Shown in pieces: positions 53,126 to 62,205 of a stretch of 64,000 nt of DNA; position 1 is the first letter of the stretch; every line of letters starts with the position of its first letter. This stretch comes from Paenibacillus sp. DMB20 (GTDB taxonomy: Bacteria; Bacillota; Bacilli; Paenibacillales; Paenibacillaceae). The stretch is taken from NCBI RefSeq assembly GCF_000987955.1, contig NZ_LAZU01000037.1, forward strand, positions 124,001 through 188,000, read 5' to 3'. A program made the position numbers and the translations under genes. The notes under the pieces were generated by a model. The model ran no database searches. It worked only from the letters and a program-made list of their open reading frames with translations, and had not been told where the DNA came from.

Positions 53126-54289
53126 TTACAGCAGTTTATATGAATGATTTTTCGGTTTACTGTCATATCCATCGGACCGGGGAACGTCGCTTTTCCATAC
53201 GGGAACGCCGGAAATACATATATTATCGTCCAATGTCTCGATGTTTAGATCTTCCAGCACGATGGCTTCGCTCATTCGCTCAACCCCGGCAAAGGCAAAA
53301 CTCGCGGGCGAGCCTAATCCCCCTACGATCTTGGGGGCCATAAAGAGAATGATCCGGTCCACCAGCTTTTCTTCCAACATCGAGCCGTTCAGCGTACCTC
53401 CTCCCTCCAGCAGGATCGAGGCAATCTCCTTTTGTCCAAGCAGGGCCATCGCCTCCTGAAGATCAACACGCGGTCCCTTGCCGCAGCATAAAACTTCAAC
53501 CCCGAGGCTTTCCAAAGCTTTCAATTTATCGCGGTCCCCTTGCTCCGTCGTCAAAATGATCGTGGGAGCGGCCCCATCTCGAAGCAGTCTGCTCTTCAGC
53601 GGAATTCTCAATTTGGAATCGACGACGATGCGAATCGGGTTCAGACCCTCCACCGGCAAACGCGTGGTCAGCTGCGGATCGTCGGCGATCACCGTGGACA
53701 CGCCCACCATGATCGCCTGATGCCGATGGCGAAGCGTATGGACCCTCTCCCTTGCCGCTTCGTTGGATATCCATTTGCTGTCTCCGGTTTTCGTGGCGAT
53801 TTTGCCGTCCAACGTGGTCGCTGACTTAAGGGTGACGTATGGTTTGCCTGTCGTGATGTACTTCATGAACGGTTCGTTCAATTTTCTTGAGCGCTCGCCC
53901 AGTACCCCCGAATCGACCTGGATTCCGGCAGCCCGCAGCATGGCAATCCCTTTCCCGGCAACCAGGGGATTCGGGTCCTCCGCGGCCACCACCACCCGTT
54001 TGACGCCCTCGGAAATTATCCGCTCGCTGCAAGGCGGCGTTCTTCCATAATGGCTGCAGGGTTCGAGCGTGACATACACCGTGCTGCCGGCGGCATTCCC
54101 GCCCGCCATGTTCAGCGCGTGTACCTCGGCATGGGGCGTCCCCCGTTCGAGATGCGTGCCTACGCCGACCAGCCTCCCGTCTTTCACGACGACGCAGCCG
54201 ACAACGGGATTAATCCCCGTTTGCCCCTGAGCACGTTCGGCCAAGTCCAATGCCAGCGACATATAGAAGTCATCATTGATGTTTTCCAA
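53126..54289 (-). CDS. ribD: bifunctional pyrimidine deaminase/reductase
   Basis: Steps 2 and 3 of riboflavin synthesis. 387 residues: deaminase domain with zinc motif TPHAEVHAL and LEPCSHYGRTPPC, then a reductase domain (from about residue 145) with TLDGKIATKTGDSKWIS and ILLEGGGTLNGSML. The start is a TTG at 54289 with GGAGG seven bases upstream. First gene of the operon under the FMN riboswitch. Confidence 0.97.
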   Translation of the reverse strand: MENINDDFYMSLALDLAERAQGQTGINPVVGCVVVKDGRLVGVGTHLERGTPHAEVHALNMAGGNAAGSTVYVTLEPCSHYGRTPPCSERIISEGVKRVVVAAEDPNPLVAGKGIAMLRAAGIQVDSGVLGERSRKLNEPFMKYITTGKPYVTLKSATTLDGKIATKTGDSKWISNEAARERVHTLRHRHQAIMVGVSTVIADDPQLTTRLPVEGLNPIRIVVDSKLRIPLKSRLLRDGAAPTIILTTEQGDRDKLKALESLGVEVLCCGKGPRVDLQEAMALLGQKEIASILLEGGGTLNGSMLEEKLVDRIILFMAPKIVGGLGSPASFAFAGVERMSEAIVLEDLNIETLDDNICISGVPVWKSDVPRSDGYDSKPKNHSYKLL

Positions 54290-54357
54290 GTTTTCGCCTC
54301 CTGTCCATCGTCTTCCTTTCATCTTTCCCTATCGGCCGAATAACCCCTAAGAAAAGC

Positions 54358-54399
54358 AAAAAGCCCTGTTCGGATTTCCAATAAATCCAAACAGGGTTT
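54358..54399 (-). terminator. riboswitch-controlled terminator before ribD
   Basis: AAACCCTGTTTGGATTT / AAATCCGAACAGGGCTTTTT stem-loop between the FMN riboswitch and ribD; T run at the end. It is the likely expression platform for FMN-dependent termination. Confidence 0.85.
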
Positions 54400-54589
54400 C
54401 ATCGTTGACGGGAGTCAATATACATGGACAGAGGCAAACAAGATTCATGATGCCTAACCCAAAGAAAAGCAGATGAACTGTGCATACGCAAATACACAGG
54501 CCCGCCAGAAACTTTGTGAAAAACAACACATATCGCAGCCGATTGCTCTGTCCGGCAAAAATCCAATAATCATAGATTCATGCCTTCTC

Positions 54590-54757
54590 TCCTTCTCCCA
54601 TCCAGACTATACTGTCGGTCCCGGATTTTCACCAGGTCCACCGCATATACCGCAAGGTACATCCGGGTCACGGACTAAGTCCGCAGTCGCGCCGTCAGGC
54701 GTCCAACCGCGTCCATCACCGCCGGTAGGGAATTTCACCCTGCCCCGAAGGATTCGC
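54590..54757 (-). ncRNA. FMN riboswitch (RFN element)
   Basis: The minus strand contains the conserved FMN-aptamer landmarks in order: CTTCGGGGCAGGGTGAAATT, CCCTACCGGCGGTGATG, the GACGGCGCGACTGCG region, CGGTGGACCTGGTGAAAATC and the closing GGGACCGACAGTATAGTC. It precedes ribD and the terminator at 54358-54399, as in Bacillus rib leaders. Bases 54400-54589 between aptamer and terminator contain no gene. Confidence 0.95.
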
Positions 54758-54936
54758 GTATTCAGTTGTGGTCTCTCTTAGAACATGTTGCTTGTAATAC
54801 CGCCTAACTTTTGATAAATATCCGATGATTTTAAAATTAACACTCATACACAAAAAAAGCAAGCGGCCTTACATTGGAAAGTAACTTTTTCATAATTTTA
54901 ACTTAACTTTCTCAGCTTGAAGGCATCCTTTTAGAG

Positions 54937-55704
54937 CTATTCACGTTTTCTGTTTTTTTGGATTATAAGAGCAAATAAAATAAGTACTCCAGCAGCACAG
55001 CCAATAATAATAATATAAGTTAATTGCTGAATAGGAGAACTAGTTTGTTTTGGATTTTCAGAAGCGATGGAAGGTCCACCTGTCCCCGACTTTGTTTCAG
55101 TATGTTGTTTGTTGATCTCATAAGCAGCTTTAATTTGTTCTCCAATTTCCTTTATACCAATTGCATCATTCTTGTTTATACCCATCATGTTATTATTTTT
55201 AAGGGACATAAAACTTTCCGCACCATCAGTGAGGGCAACTAGACGAAAAGATTGATCATATACCAAAAAATGATTTGACTTTCCAAAACTACTTATATTG
55301 TTCTGAATATCTTGACCCAATGTGATGTCATTTTTAATACTATCAACTTTCCATTCGCCATCTTGTTGCACTGCAAAAACGATCCCAGCTGATTTTGATC
55401 CTACATTTATAGGGAAAATATATCCTGAAAATGTAAACAATTGTGCATTATTTCCGTCAAGGAAGTCTTTTGAAACAACATAATATGGCTGTCCTTCTCC
55501 CAAAACAGAACTCAAAGCATCATCCTCTACTGATAGGCCGAAATTTTCTCTGTCATTATTTAATGAAACTTTATAATTTTCAAAATCTGCCTCTACTTGT
55601 TTTTTCACATCTTCCGGCACTTCGTTACTAACAGCAGAGACAATCGAAGTTAAAGAAAAAAGAGCAATAGCTAATGTAAAGAATAAAATAATTGTTTTTT
55701 TCAT
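54937..55704 (-). CDS. exported protein with C-terminal membrane anchor, unknown function
   Basis: 255 residues: signal peptide (about 1-25, ends ...IVSAV), an extracellular domain (26-215) with GEGQPYYVVSKDFLDG and FAVQQDGEWKVDSIKND, a polar linker (TKSGTGGPSIASENPKQTSS) and one membrane helix (LTYIIIIGCAAGVLILFALI) with a basic tail (QKNRKRE). AT-rich, unlike the core genes. It lies 13 bases after the protease gene with TAAGGAGG before its ATG, so the two form an operon. Could be an inhibitor, a docking partner or a protease substrate; none is proven. Confidence 0.75.
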   Translation of the reverse strand: MKKTIILFFTLAIALFSLTSIVSAVSNEVPEDVKKQVEADFENYKVSLNNDRENFGLSVEDDALSSVLGEGQPYYVVSKDFLDGNNAQLFTFSGYIFPINVGSKSAGIVFAVQQDGEWKVDSIKNDITLGQDIQNNISSFGKSNHFLVYDQSFRLVALTDGAESFMSLKNNNMMGINKNDAIGIKEIGEQIKAAYEINKQHTETKSGTGGPSIASENPKQTSSPIQQLTYIIIIGCAAGVLILFALIIQKNRKRE

Positions 55705-55717
55705 TTGCACTACCTCC

Positions 55718-56275
55718 TTAATGATTATTGTAATAGGAGTCATACCATGAGAATGAGGTATTATCATCAAAAGAACTATATGATTTTATGCTTTTTGACC
55801 CATCAATTGGATCTGAGTAATAAACATCATATTTTGAGTTATCAGAGTCTTGATAATAACCATAAATGACAAAGTCATGACCTCCGTTTCCATTTTTCCA
55901 CATGATCCCAGCTTTTAGAGGTCTGTAATTTTCGATATCATTCACGATGGTTCCAAACGGGACACTATCTTGCGTTACTGTTGTATCTACATCCCAGTCA
56001 GTCAATGATTCTTTATCTTCGGAAGTTGTAGCACCTTCGTTAACTACAGAACCTTTTACTCCTTTGACGATCTGTGATTGAGTTGGCGAACCTTTTCCTA
56101 GATATTCGATAATCGTTTTACTAGTTGCAGCCCAACACCAATTTGTTTCTTCTTGTTTATATGCAGTAACACTTAATGTTTTGTATGAAACATAGGCAGA
56201 AGCTTGGGTGCTAAAAGCCACTAGCATTATAACTGTCATAGTAAAAACAGCACTTATTTTCTTCACTGTGTTCAT
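55718..56275 (-). CDS. secreted papain-like cysteine protease
   Basis: 185 residues. Signal peptide (about 1-27, ...STQASA), then a papain-like domain with EETNWCWAATSKTIIEYLG (catalytic Cys in NWCWAAT, about residue 47) and GNGGHDFVIYGY (catalytic His) and YYSDPIDG (possible Asp). This matches the papain-like/AvrRpt2-type family of extracellular peptidases. ATG at 56275 follows GGGAGGAGA. AT-rich and next to a transposase remnant, so likely acquired. Confidence 0.82.
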   Translation of the reverse strand: MNTVKKISAVFTMTVIMLVAFSTQASAYVSYKTLSVTAYKQEETNWCWAATSKTIIEYLGKGSPTQSQIVKGVKGSVVNEGATTSEDKESLTDWDVDTTVTQDSVPFGTIVNDIENYRPLKAGIMWKNGNGGHDFVIYGYYQDSDNSKYDVYYSDPIDGSKSIKSYSSFDDNTSFSWYDSYYNNH

Positions 56276-56808
56276 TGTAGTATCTCCTCCCATAATTCGT
56301 TGAATTTTGGCATACTCCCCTGAAGATTATAGCTACCATTCTCACGCTTAATTGTTCCTTCAACGACAGTGATCATGCTTAAAACACACTAATTATTCTA
56401 TAGGCAACACCTTCTTTCTCTAAAAATATTTTAGATTCTATTTTCTAGATCTATAAATATTACGGGTTAGCGCAGAATTGCAATCAATTCCACAGTCTGG
56501 AAAAAGTTTAGATGAGCCTATAATTCCATAACAAGATTTATATTAAAAAAATACTAAGTACTTAATATTGGGATACTACTGCTACAAAACCTATATTTTA
56601 TGTATATATATCCCATTAAAATAAGTAAAATCCTATTTTGTTACAAATTACTTTTATACGCCTAAATAATATATTAACTTGAATAATATGTAAATGATTA
56701 TTTCAACACTAAGTACCTTTAGCCGAGACTTTTTTCTTATTTTTTACAAATAAAACTTACAGAACAATTTGAAAGTCGTTCTTATTATTTAGTTTAAATA
56801 AACCTTTC
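56276..56808. other. AT-rich region upstream of the protease operon
   Basis: No gene found. The DNA is very AT-rich, with many stops and a repeated ACTAAGTAC (about 56551 and 56708). It presumably contains the promoter of the protease operon (for example a TATAGAAT-like -10 on the minus strand near 56395-56402), but no clear -35 was identified. Confidence 0.5.
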
Positions 56809-57010
56809 GATCTGGATGTTATTGGTCACAAAAAGCCGAAGGATAGTTTGAAGCGTTGGCGTGACACGTTTGCTAAACATGGAGAATCTGGGTTAGTGGA
56901 AGAACGTTAGAGGCAAGGGAAGTACGGGGAGGGGACCAGCAGGCGAACTGTCTGCTGAGGAAAAATTAGCTCGGGAGAAAGGCCAAGCGGTTATTATAAA
57001 GATGAGTTGA
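56809..57010 (+). pseudogene. IS3-type transposase OrfA remnant
   Basis: Plus-strand translation gives HKKPKDSLKRWRDTFAKHGE and SGLVEER, then an in-frame TAG at 56908. After a frame change it continues STGRGPAGELSAEEKLAREK before a final TGA at 57008. This is the middle of the helix-turn-helix OrfA protein of IS3-family elements, with no intact start, no OrfB and no recognised inverted repeats. A decayed insertion. Confidence 0.65.
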
Positions 57011-57102
57011 TTTCAGGGACTGTCAGACACTCGGCGAAGTGAAGCGCGATACCGATTATATCACTTAACTACAATTCTGATCGGTACCAGTTGACATTAA
57101 AT

Positions 57103-57136
57103 AAGATGACCCCTGAATGAATTCAGAGGTCATCTT
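57103..57136 (-). terminator. terminator after ppiB
   Basis: AAGATGACCTCTGAAT / ATTCAGGGGTCATCTT long stem, about 100 bases beyond the ppiB stop; the T tract is weak (TTATTTAA). Confidence 0.6.
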
Positions 57137-57233
57137 CTGGCGGGTTAAGCTAAAGGCTGTTTTTTATCTTTATCCACAATTCGGGTCACAGTTCAAATTT
57201 TCTTAAAATGGGTTTCTTCATCGTTGTGTGAAT

Positions 57234-57668
57234 CTATTCATCCCAAACCTTAACTTCTTTCATTTTGTCGCCAGGTCTAACATTATTCACATGTTCCATG
57301 CCTTTGATGACTTTGCCGAATACGGTGTGTACGCCATCCAGATGCGGCTGCGGGCCATAGCAGATGAAGAACTGGCTTCCGCCTGTGTTGCGTCCTGCAT
57401 GTGCCATCGACAGCACGCCGGCCTCGTGTTTCGTCGTGTTCGTGGCCGTTTCGCAGTCGATGGTATAGCCAGGACCTCCAGTGCCGTTGCCGACCGGGCA
57501 TCCGCCTTGGGCTACGAAGCCCGGGATCACGCGGTGAAAGCTTAAACCGTTATAAAAACCGCTGTTTGCCAATTTTTCAAAGTTGGCTACCGTGTTCGGC
57601 GCCTCTTCGGGCAAGAATTCAATTTCCACGATGCCGCCGTTTTCCAGCTCGATGGTTCCTTTTTTCAA
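57234..57668 (-). CDS. ppiB: peptidyl-prolyl cis-trans isomerase B (cyclophilin)
   Basis: 144 residues: [56 protein letters not shown] and [12 protein letters not shown], all active-site stretches of cytosolic cyclophilins. A TTG at 57668 with AGGGAAGTGA upstream gives the B. subtilis length; an ATG at 57689 is an alternative. It lies upstream of lysA's terminator in the order seen in Bacillus. Confidence 0.95.
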   Translation of the reverse strand: MKKGTIELENGGIVEIEFLPEEAPNTVANFEKLANSGFYNGLSFHRVIPGFVAQGGCPVGNGTGGPGYTIDCETATNTTKHEAGVLSMAHAGRNTGGSQFFICYGPQPHLDGVHTVFGKVIKGMEHVNNVRPGDKMKEVKVWDE

Positions 57669-57811
57669 TACAGTCACTTCCCTTGACATATTATGTTGGT
57701 TTCACGAAAGTACCTTGATCTATTCCAAGCATTCAGCTTGATCACGTTTTTCATTGTATCTTATTTTTGACGCCCGTTGCAAACAAGAACGGGAAATCAG
57801 TGACGAGTCTC

Positions 57812-57860
57812 AAAAAAAAACGAAGCAGACCGCCTTGGGATCGAGCCCTAAGCGGCCTGC
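57812..57860 (-). terminator. terminator after lysA
   Basis: GCAGGCCGCTTAGGG / CCCAAGGCGGTCTGC hairpin followed on the minus strand by CTTCG and nine T residues. Strong and 15 bases after the lysA stop. Confidence 0.93.
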
Positions 57861-57874
57861 GGTTCATCCTGATC

Positions 57875-59206
57875 TTAGCTTTGAACGGTTTCTTTGCCGA
57901 CGCGTTCAGGTACGACGTCAAGCCGCACGATATCGCCCAAGCTTTCGCGGCGCACAACGAGTTCGCTGCTTCCGTCCTTGACAAATACGACGGCCGGTTT
58001 GCGGATACGGTTATAATTGCTTGCCATGGAATAGTTATAGGCTCCAGTGCAGGATACGGCAAGAAGATCGCCGGCGTTCACTTTGGGAAGCTCCACATCC
58101 CAGATCAGCATGTCCCCGCTTTCGCAGCATTTGCCTGCAATGGATACCGTCTCTTCGGCTTTATCGTTTGCACGGTTGGCCAGAAGCGCCTCATACCGCG
58201 ATTCGTAAAGAGCAGGGCGCGGGTTATCCGTCATGCCACCGTCGACGGCTACGTATTTACGGACACCGGGGATGTCCTTGCTCGTTCCTACGGTATACAA
58301 GGTAGTGCCCGCATCGCCCACAATGCTGCGGCCCGGTTCAACCCAAATCTCGGGCATTTCTTCATTGATTCCGGCAAAATGATTTTTAACCGCATCCGTA
58401 ATGGCTTTGACATATTGGGACACGTGCAGAGGCGTATCCCCCTCCACATAACGGATGCCGAAGCCGCCGCCAAGGTTGACTACCGTAAACGTAACCCCCA
58501 GTTCCTTTTTCACGGTAGAAGCAAACTCTGCGACGCGCTGAACGGCCATCTGGAAGCCTTCGACCTCAAAAATCTGCGAGCCGATATGGGAATGCAAGCC
58601 CAACAATTGAATATTCGGCTGTTGTGCGGCCAATTTAACGGCTTCGTAAGCGGATCCGTTACCGATGTCGAAGCCAAACTTGGAATCGGTTTGCCCCGTC
58701 GAAATATACTCATGCGTATGTGCCTCAACCCCGGGAGTAACCCGAAGAAGGATTTTCACCATGCGCTGCTTTTCGGCGGCAATAGACTGAAGCAAATGAA
58801 GCTCTACCGTATTATCAACCACAAAACAGCCGATATTGGCATTCAGGGCCATTTCGATTTCATCCGGCGTTTTGTTGTTGCCATGGAAATGAATCCGCTC
58901 GGCCGGGAAGCCTGCCTGAAGGGCCGTATAAAGTTCCCCGTCCGACACGACGTCAAGCGACATTCCTTCCTCTTCGGCCAGGCGGCACATCGCCATTACG
59001 CAAAAAGCTTTGCTTGCATAGGCAACCTGAAATTTCAATCCGGACGCCTTAAAAGCTTCGATGTACTCGCGGCAGCGGTCCCGGACCGCCTGCTCGTCAA
59101 CAATATACAGAGGGGTACCGTATTGGGCTTTGAGATCCGCTGTGTCGCATCCGCCGATTTCAAGATGTCCCCGTTCGTTAATTCTGCTTGTACCGTGTAA
59201 AAACAT
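57875..59206 (-). CDS. lysA: diaminopimelate decarboxylase
   Basis: PLP enzyme converting meso-diaminopimelate to lysine. 443 residues: FQVAYASKAFCVMAMCRLAE (PLP lysine), FHGNNKTPDEIEMAL, LHSHIGSQIFEVEGF, VNLGGGFGIRY, EPGRSIVGDAGTTLY and CCESGDML. ATG at 59206 has GGAGG ten bases upstream. It follows spoVAF with 106 bases between them. Confidence 0.97.
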   Translation of the reverse strand: MFLHGTSRINERGHLEIGGCDTADLKAQYGTPLYIVDEQAVRDRCREYIEAFKASGLKFQVAYASKAFCVMAMCRLAEEEGMSLDVVSDGELYTALQAGFPAERIHFHGNNKTPDEIEMALNANIGCFVVDNTVELHLLQSIAAEKQRMVKILLRVTPGVEAHTHEYISTGQTDSKFGFDIGNGSAYEAVKLAAQQPNIQLLGLHSHIGSQIFEVEGFQMAVQRVAEFASTVKKELGVTFTVVNLGGGFGIRYVEGDTPLHVSQYVKAITDAVKNHFAGINEEMPEIWVEPGRSIVGDAGTTLYTVGTSKDIPGVRKYVAVDGGMTDNPRPALYESRYEALLANRANDKAEETVSIAGKCCESGDMLIWDVELPKVNAGDLLAVSCTGAYNYSMASNYNRIRKPAVVFVKDGSSELVVRRESLGDIVRLDVVPERVGKETVQS

Positions 59207-59333
59207 GCCCACAATTCCTCCGATCAATATTTAAAAAATAGGGTAATCGAATAATTGTTCACAGTATAGCAGACATCGAATCGTAAATAAAATGGATTTT
59301 TCGACACAACCTTTGTGTTATTTTTTAATGCTT

Positions 59334-60959
59334 TCACCGCGGACTCATTTCTTCTCCCATCTTGCTGCTGTCTCTCGTCTTGTTCAAAGTCGGGCGACTT
59401 CTTGAGTAAAGAAGCGGTTTGCGAAACAAAACCTCTCCCATCGCTTTTGCACTAAACGGTATAAACGGCCATAGATAAGACGAGTTATAGGACCGGTGGG
59501 TCGTCAGCATAAGTATCATCAAGGTTGTCCCTATGACAAATCCCTTTACGCCGAACAGGGCAGTGGCAGCCAGAAGAAACAAACGAACGATCCGATTGGC
59601 GAGCCCCAGCTCGTAGCTTGGCGTTGCAAACATTCCGACGGCCGCCACAGCCATGTATAAAACCACCTCATTGACAAACAAGCCGCTCTTTACGGCGATA
59701 TCGCCAAGCAGAATCGCAGCGACGAGAACCATGGCCGAAGCAATCGGGGTCGGCGTGTGTACGGCAGCCAGCCGCATCAAATCCACGCCGAACTCGACGA
59801 TCAGAAATTGGGCGATAATCGGAACATTTGCATTTTTCATGGGACCCAATATTTCGAGATTGGGCGGCTTAAGTTCAGGGTGTACCACCAGCAGCATCCA
59901 TAGGGGCAGCAAAAACAACGAAGCAAAAATTCCGCCAAAGCGGATCCAGCGCAGATAGGTCCCGATAAACGGAGTCTGCCTGTTTTCCTCTGCATGCTGG
60001 CAAAGGTCGAAAAAGGTGGTAGGCATGATCATCACGCTCGGCGACGTATCCACCATGACAACGATTCTGCCTTCCAGCAGATGGGAGGCTACCACATCGG
60101 GCCGTTCCGAGTAGCGGACAAGCGGATACGGATGCCAGCCTTTGTTGACGATGGCTTCCTCCAGCTGTTTGTCGCCCAGCGGCAGTCCTTCCAAATCCAG
60201 CTTTTCGATTTTGTCCCGAATCGCCTCTACCTGGTTTCGGTCAACGATATCATCGATAAACATGAGGCATACATCGGTCTGCGTTCTGCGTCCCACCTTC
60301 AGCCCTTCGCAGTGAAGGCCCGGGTCGCGGACCCGTCTCCGAACCAGGTTTATGTTGCTGACAAGCGTTTCGGTAAAACCGTCTCTGGACCCCCGAACAA
60401 CCTGTTCGACCTGAGGCTCTTCCGGGCTTCTTACCGGGTACTTCCGGGTATCGAGGATAATAGCGGAACTCTCGCCCTCGATAAAAATCGCGCACTGCCC
60501 TACAAGTACTTTATCCACCGTCTCACTGAGCTCAGCGGTTACCTCTACCTGGACAAAAGGAATGTAGCGGTTCACGATAGCCGAGACGGCATTTGTCCCC
60601 AAATCCTCCGGCGTTAAGTAGGTAAGCCGGTGCAGAATATCCGTCAGCACCACGTCGTTCGTGAAGCCGTTGATAAACAGGAGTCCGGTTTCGCGCCCTC
60701 CGATGACCATTTCCCGAAGAACGACGTCAAAAGATACCCCGAGGCCCATCACCTCTTTAAGCGTTGCCTTCAATTCCTTGATCCTGGTTGGAATATGATC
60801 GGACTCCTGCCAGTAAAGAACGGATTCATACGTATTGTCCGAGGACTCCTCGTTGCGTTTCCTGAGAAGTTCTTCTTCCTCAAGCTCCTCTATCTCGGAT
60901 GGCGGAACTACCGGGATTTGCTCGTCGCCGGAGCCTGTAAACATCGTTTTGTCATCCAT
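59334..60959 (-). CDS. spoVAF: stage V sporulation protein AF (GerA-family)
   Basis: 541-residue spore membrane protein of the GerA/SpoVAF family, promoting DPA release during germination. N-terminal soluble domain (about 1-300) with VVLREMVIGGRETGLLFI and RRTQTDVCLMFIDDIVDRNQ, then five or so helices with FLIVEFGVDLMRLAAVHTPTP. ATG at 60959 follows GAGGGGG. Normally follows spoVAEA in Bacillus; here it follows spoVAB by 28 bases. Confidence 0.93.
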   Translation of the reverse strand: MDDKTMFTGSGDEQIPVVPPSEIEELEEEELLRKRNEESSDNTYESVLYWQESDHIPTRIKELKATLKEVMGLGVSFDVVLREMVIGGRETGLLFINGFTNDVVLTDILHRLTYLTPEDLGTNAVSAIVNRYIPFVQVEVTAELSETVDKVLVGQCAIFIEGESSAIILDTRKYPVRSPEEPQVEQVVRGSRDGFTETLVSNINLVRRRVRDPGLHCEGLKVGRRTQTDVCLMFIDDIVDRNQVEAIRDKIEKLDLEGLPLGDKQLEEAIVNKGWHPYPLVRYSERPDVVASHLLEGRIVVMVDTSPSVMIMPTTFFDLCQHAEENRQTPFIGTYLRWIRFGGIFASLFLLPLWMLLVVHPELKPPNLEILGPMKNANVPIIAQFLIVEFGVDLMRLAAVHTPTPIASAMVLVAAILLGDIAVKSGLFVNEVVLYMAVAAVGMFATPSYELGLANRIVRLFLLAATALFGVKGFVIGTTLMILMLTTHRSYNSSYLWPFIPFSAKAMGEVLFRKPLLYSRSRPTLNKTRDSSKMGEEMSPR

Positions 60960-60987
60960 TTGATAACCCCCTCGTATCCCAAGCGAT

Positions 60988-61413
60988 TTACTGTCTATAA
61001 ACAAACCAGTCGAATAAGGAACCGGCTACCTTTCCCGCCACCATCGCCATGAGCAGGCCGAACAAGTAACCTGTAAGTTTCAGCCTTTTCGCCAATATCG
61101 GCAGGACGTTCAGGACCTCGGTCAAGGCTGCGGCCAGCATGCCGATAAACACGCCGCAAAACAATCCGATCAAGGCACTGGCCGCATAGCCCAAGGGAAT
61201 CTTCCACATCCAGAAATCGGCAAGCGTTCCCGTCAGCGATCCCGTGATCAGTGCCCCTTCATACCAGTGGACACGGTTATAGGTATGGGTGAGCTGGGCG
61301 AGCCTCGGTACGATGTCAAGCACGATAATCAATGCGATGACGCCTCCGCCGACGGCAATCCCTCCTGCCGCTCCCAAGATGACGGATAACATCTGCTGAA
61401 GCAGAATCATCAT
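60988..61413 (-). CDS. spoVAB: stage V sporulation protein AB
   Basis: 141-residue membrane protein with about four helices: [36 protein letters not shown] and [20 protein letters not shown], clearly SpoVAB. It starts ATGATG at the end of spoVAA (overlapping the TGA), with the ATG at 61413 or 61410. The SpoVA proteins move dipicolinic acid into and out of the spore. Confidence 0.93.
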   Translation of the reverse strand: MMILLQQMLSVILGAAGGIAVGGGVIALIIVLDIVPRLAQLTHTYNRVHWYEGALITGSLTGTLADFWMWKIPLGYAASALIGLFCGVFIGMLAAALTEVLNVLPILAKRLKLTGYLFGLLMAMVAGKVAGSLFDWFVYRQ

Positions 61414-62059
61414 GGCGCCCTCTTGGTTTCGCGGGACTCCACCATCATTTTTCGTTTACGGTACTCTTCGGCTACGACGTATTGGTCCAGATTTTCCTGG
61501 TATAGAAACATCTCTACCTCGAGGGGCGTAGGCTCCTCATTCCACTTCTTTTTGAATAAATGGTTAAAAAAGACCGTCATGCCGAATCCGATTCCCAGCG
61601 AGTAGGAACCTGAAACAAAAGAGGATGCTCATCGCGCTTTCCCGTAACCATCTCCACGATCCGGATCTGAACCTCCAGCATATTTACATCGGCATGAAAA
61701 TTCATGATCGTCAGGGCGGAACCGAAAAACAGCAGCAGCCAAACAATCGGAAACCATAAACGCGAAGGCTTCGTCGAAGTGACGACAAGCTCCACTAACG
61801 TGTGGTTATGGCCCATCGGTTCGATAAGAACGCCAGGTATAAGCTGGCGGATCTTCGGAATGATATGGATCAGATCGATCACCAGCCGGTTGCCGTCCCG
61901 ATCCTTCGGCCGGGCGAGCGGCAGGCTTCGAAGCGGTTCCTCCCATATGGGATCGCAAACGATAAACGCGATATCCCCGAGTTTGACGGTCTCGTCCCGT
62001 GGCAGAGAGATTCGGCTCCGCAGCTGCAGGAAAACCGTCGGAGTGGGACTTGTTTCCAT
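61410..62059 (-). CDS. spoVAA: stage V sporulation protein AA (frameshifted)
   Basis: Membrane protein of the SpoVA system. N-terminal soluble domain ([20 protein letters not shown]), helix [20 protein letters not shown] and [20 protein letters not shown], all as in B. subtilis SpoVAA. The frame breaks at about 61604 after LFQVP. The normal continuation [20 protein letters not shown] and [17 protein letters not shown] is readable in the next frame to TGA at 61410, overlapping the spoVAB start. One missing T (CCTTAC as CCTAC) restores 216 residues (206 in B. subtilis). Confidence 0.93.
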
Positions 62060-62090
62060 CCGAAACCCTCCTTTACTGCTAAATTACCGT

Positions 62091-62120
62091 TAGTATGGGA
62101 GAATAAAGCTTGTTCTACTC
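62091..62120 (-). promoter_or_regulatory. putative sigma-G promoter for spoVA
   Basis: Minus strand GAGTA (62116-62120), 18-base spacer, CATACTA (62091-62097). The -10 fits the sigma-G CATnnTA pattern and the -35 has one mismatch. It precedes spoVAA by about 30 bases; spoVA operons are sigma-G controlled in Bacillus. Confidence 0.5.
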
Positions 62121-62147
62121 GGAACTTCCCTGCCATATGCAGGCAGA

Positions 62148-62181
62148 ACGAACAAGCGCCGTCCACATGGAACGGCGCTTG
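62148..62181 (-). terminator. terminator-like hairpin after sigF
   Basis: CAAGCGCCGT / ACGGCGCTTG stem with a nine-base loop (62153-62162 and 62172-62181), followed by TTCGTTC on the minus strand. It would separate the spoIIA and spoVA units. Confidence 0.6.
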
Positions 62182-62205
62182 TTTTCAATCCGGGACCCGT
62201 TCACG

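Noticed and set aside
57767-59200. 477-codon plus-strand open frame opposite lysA
   Set aside because: Antisense shadow; it also contains the lysA terminator near its start.
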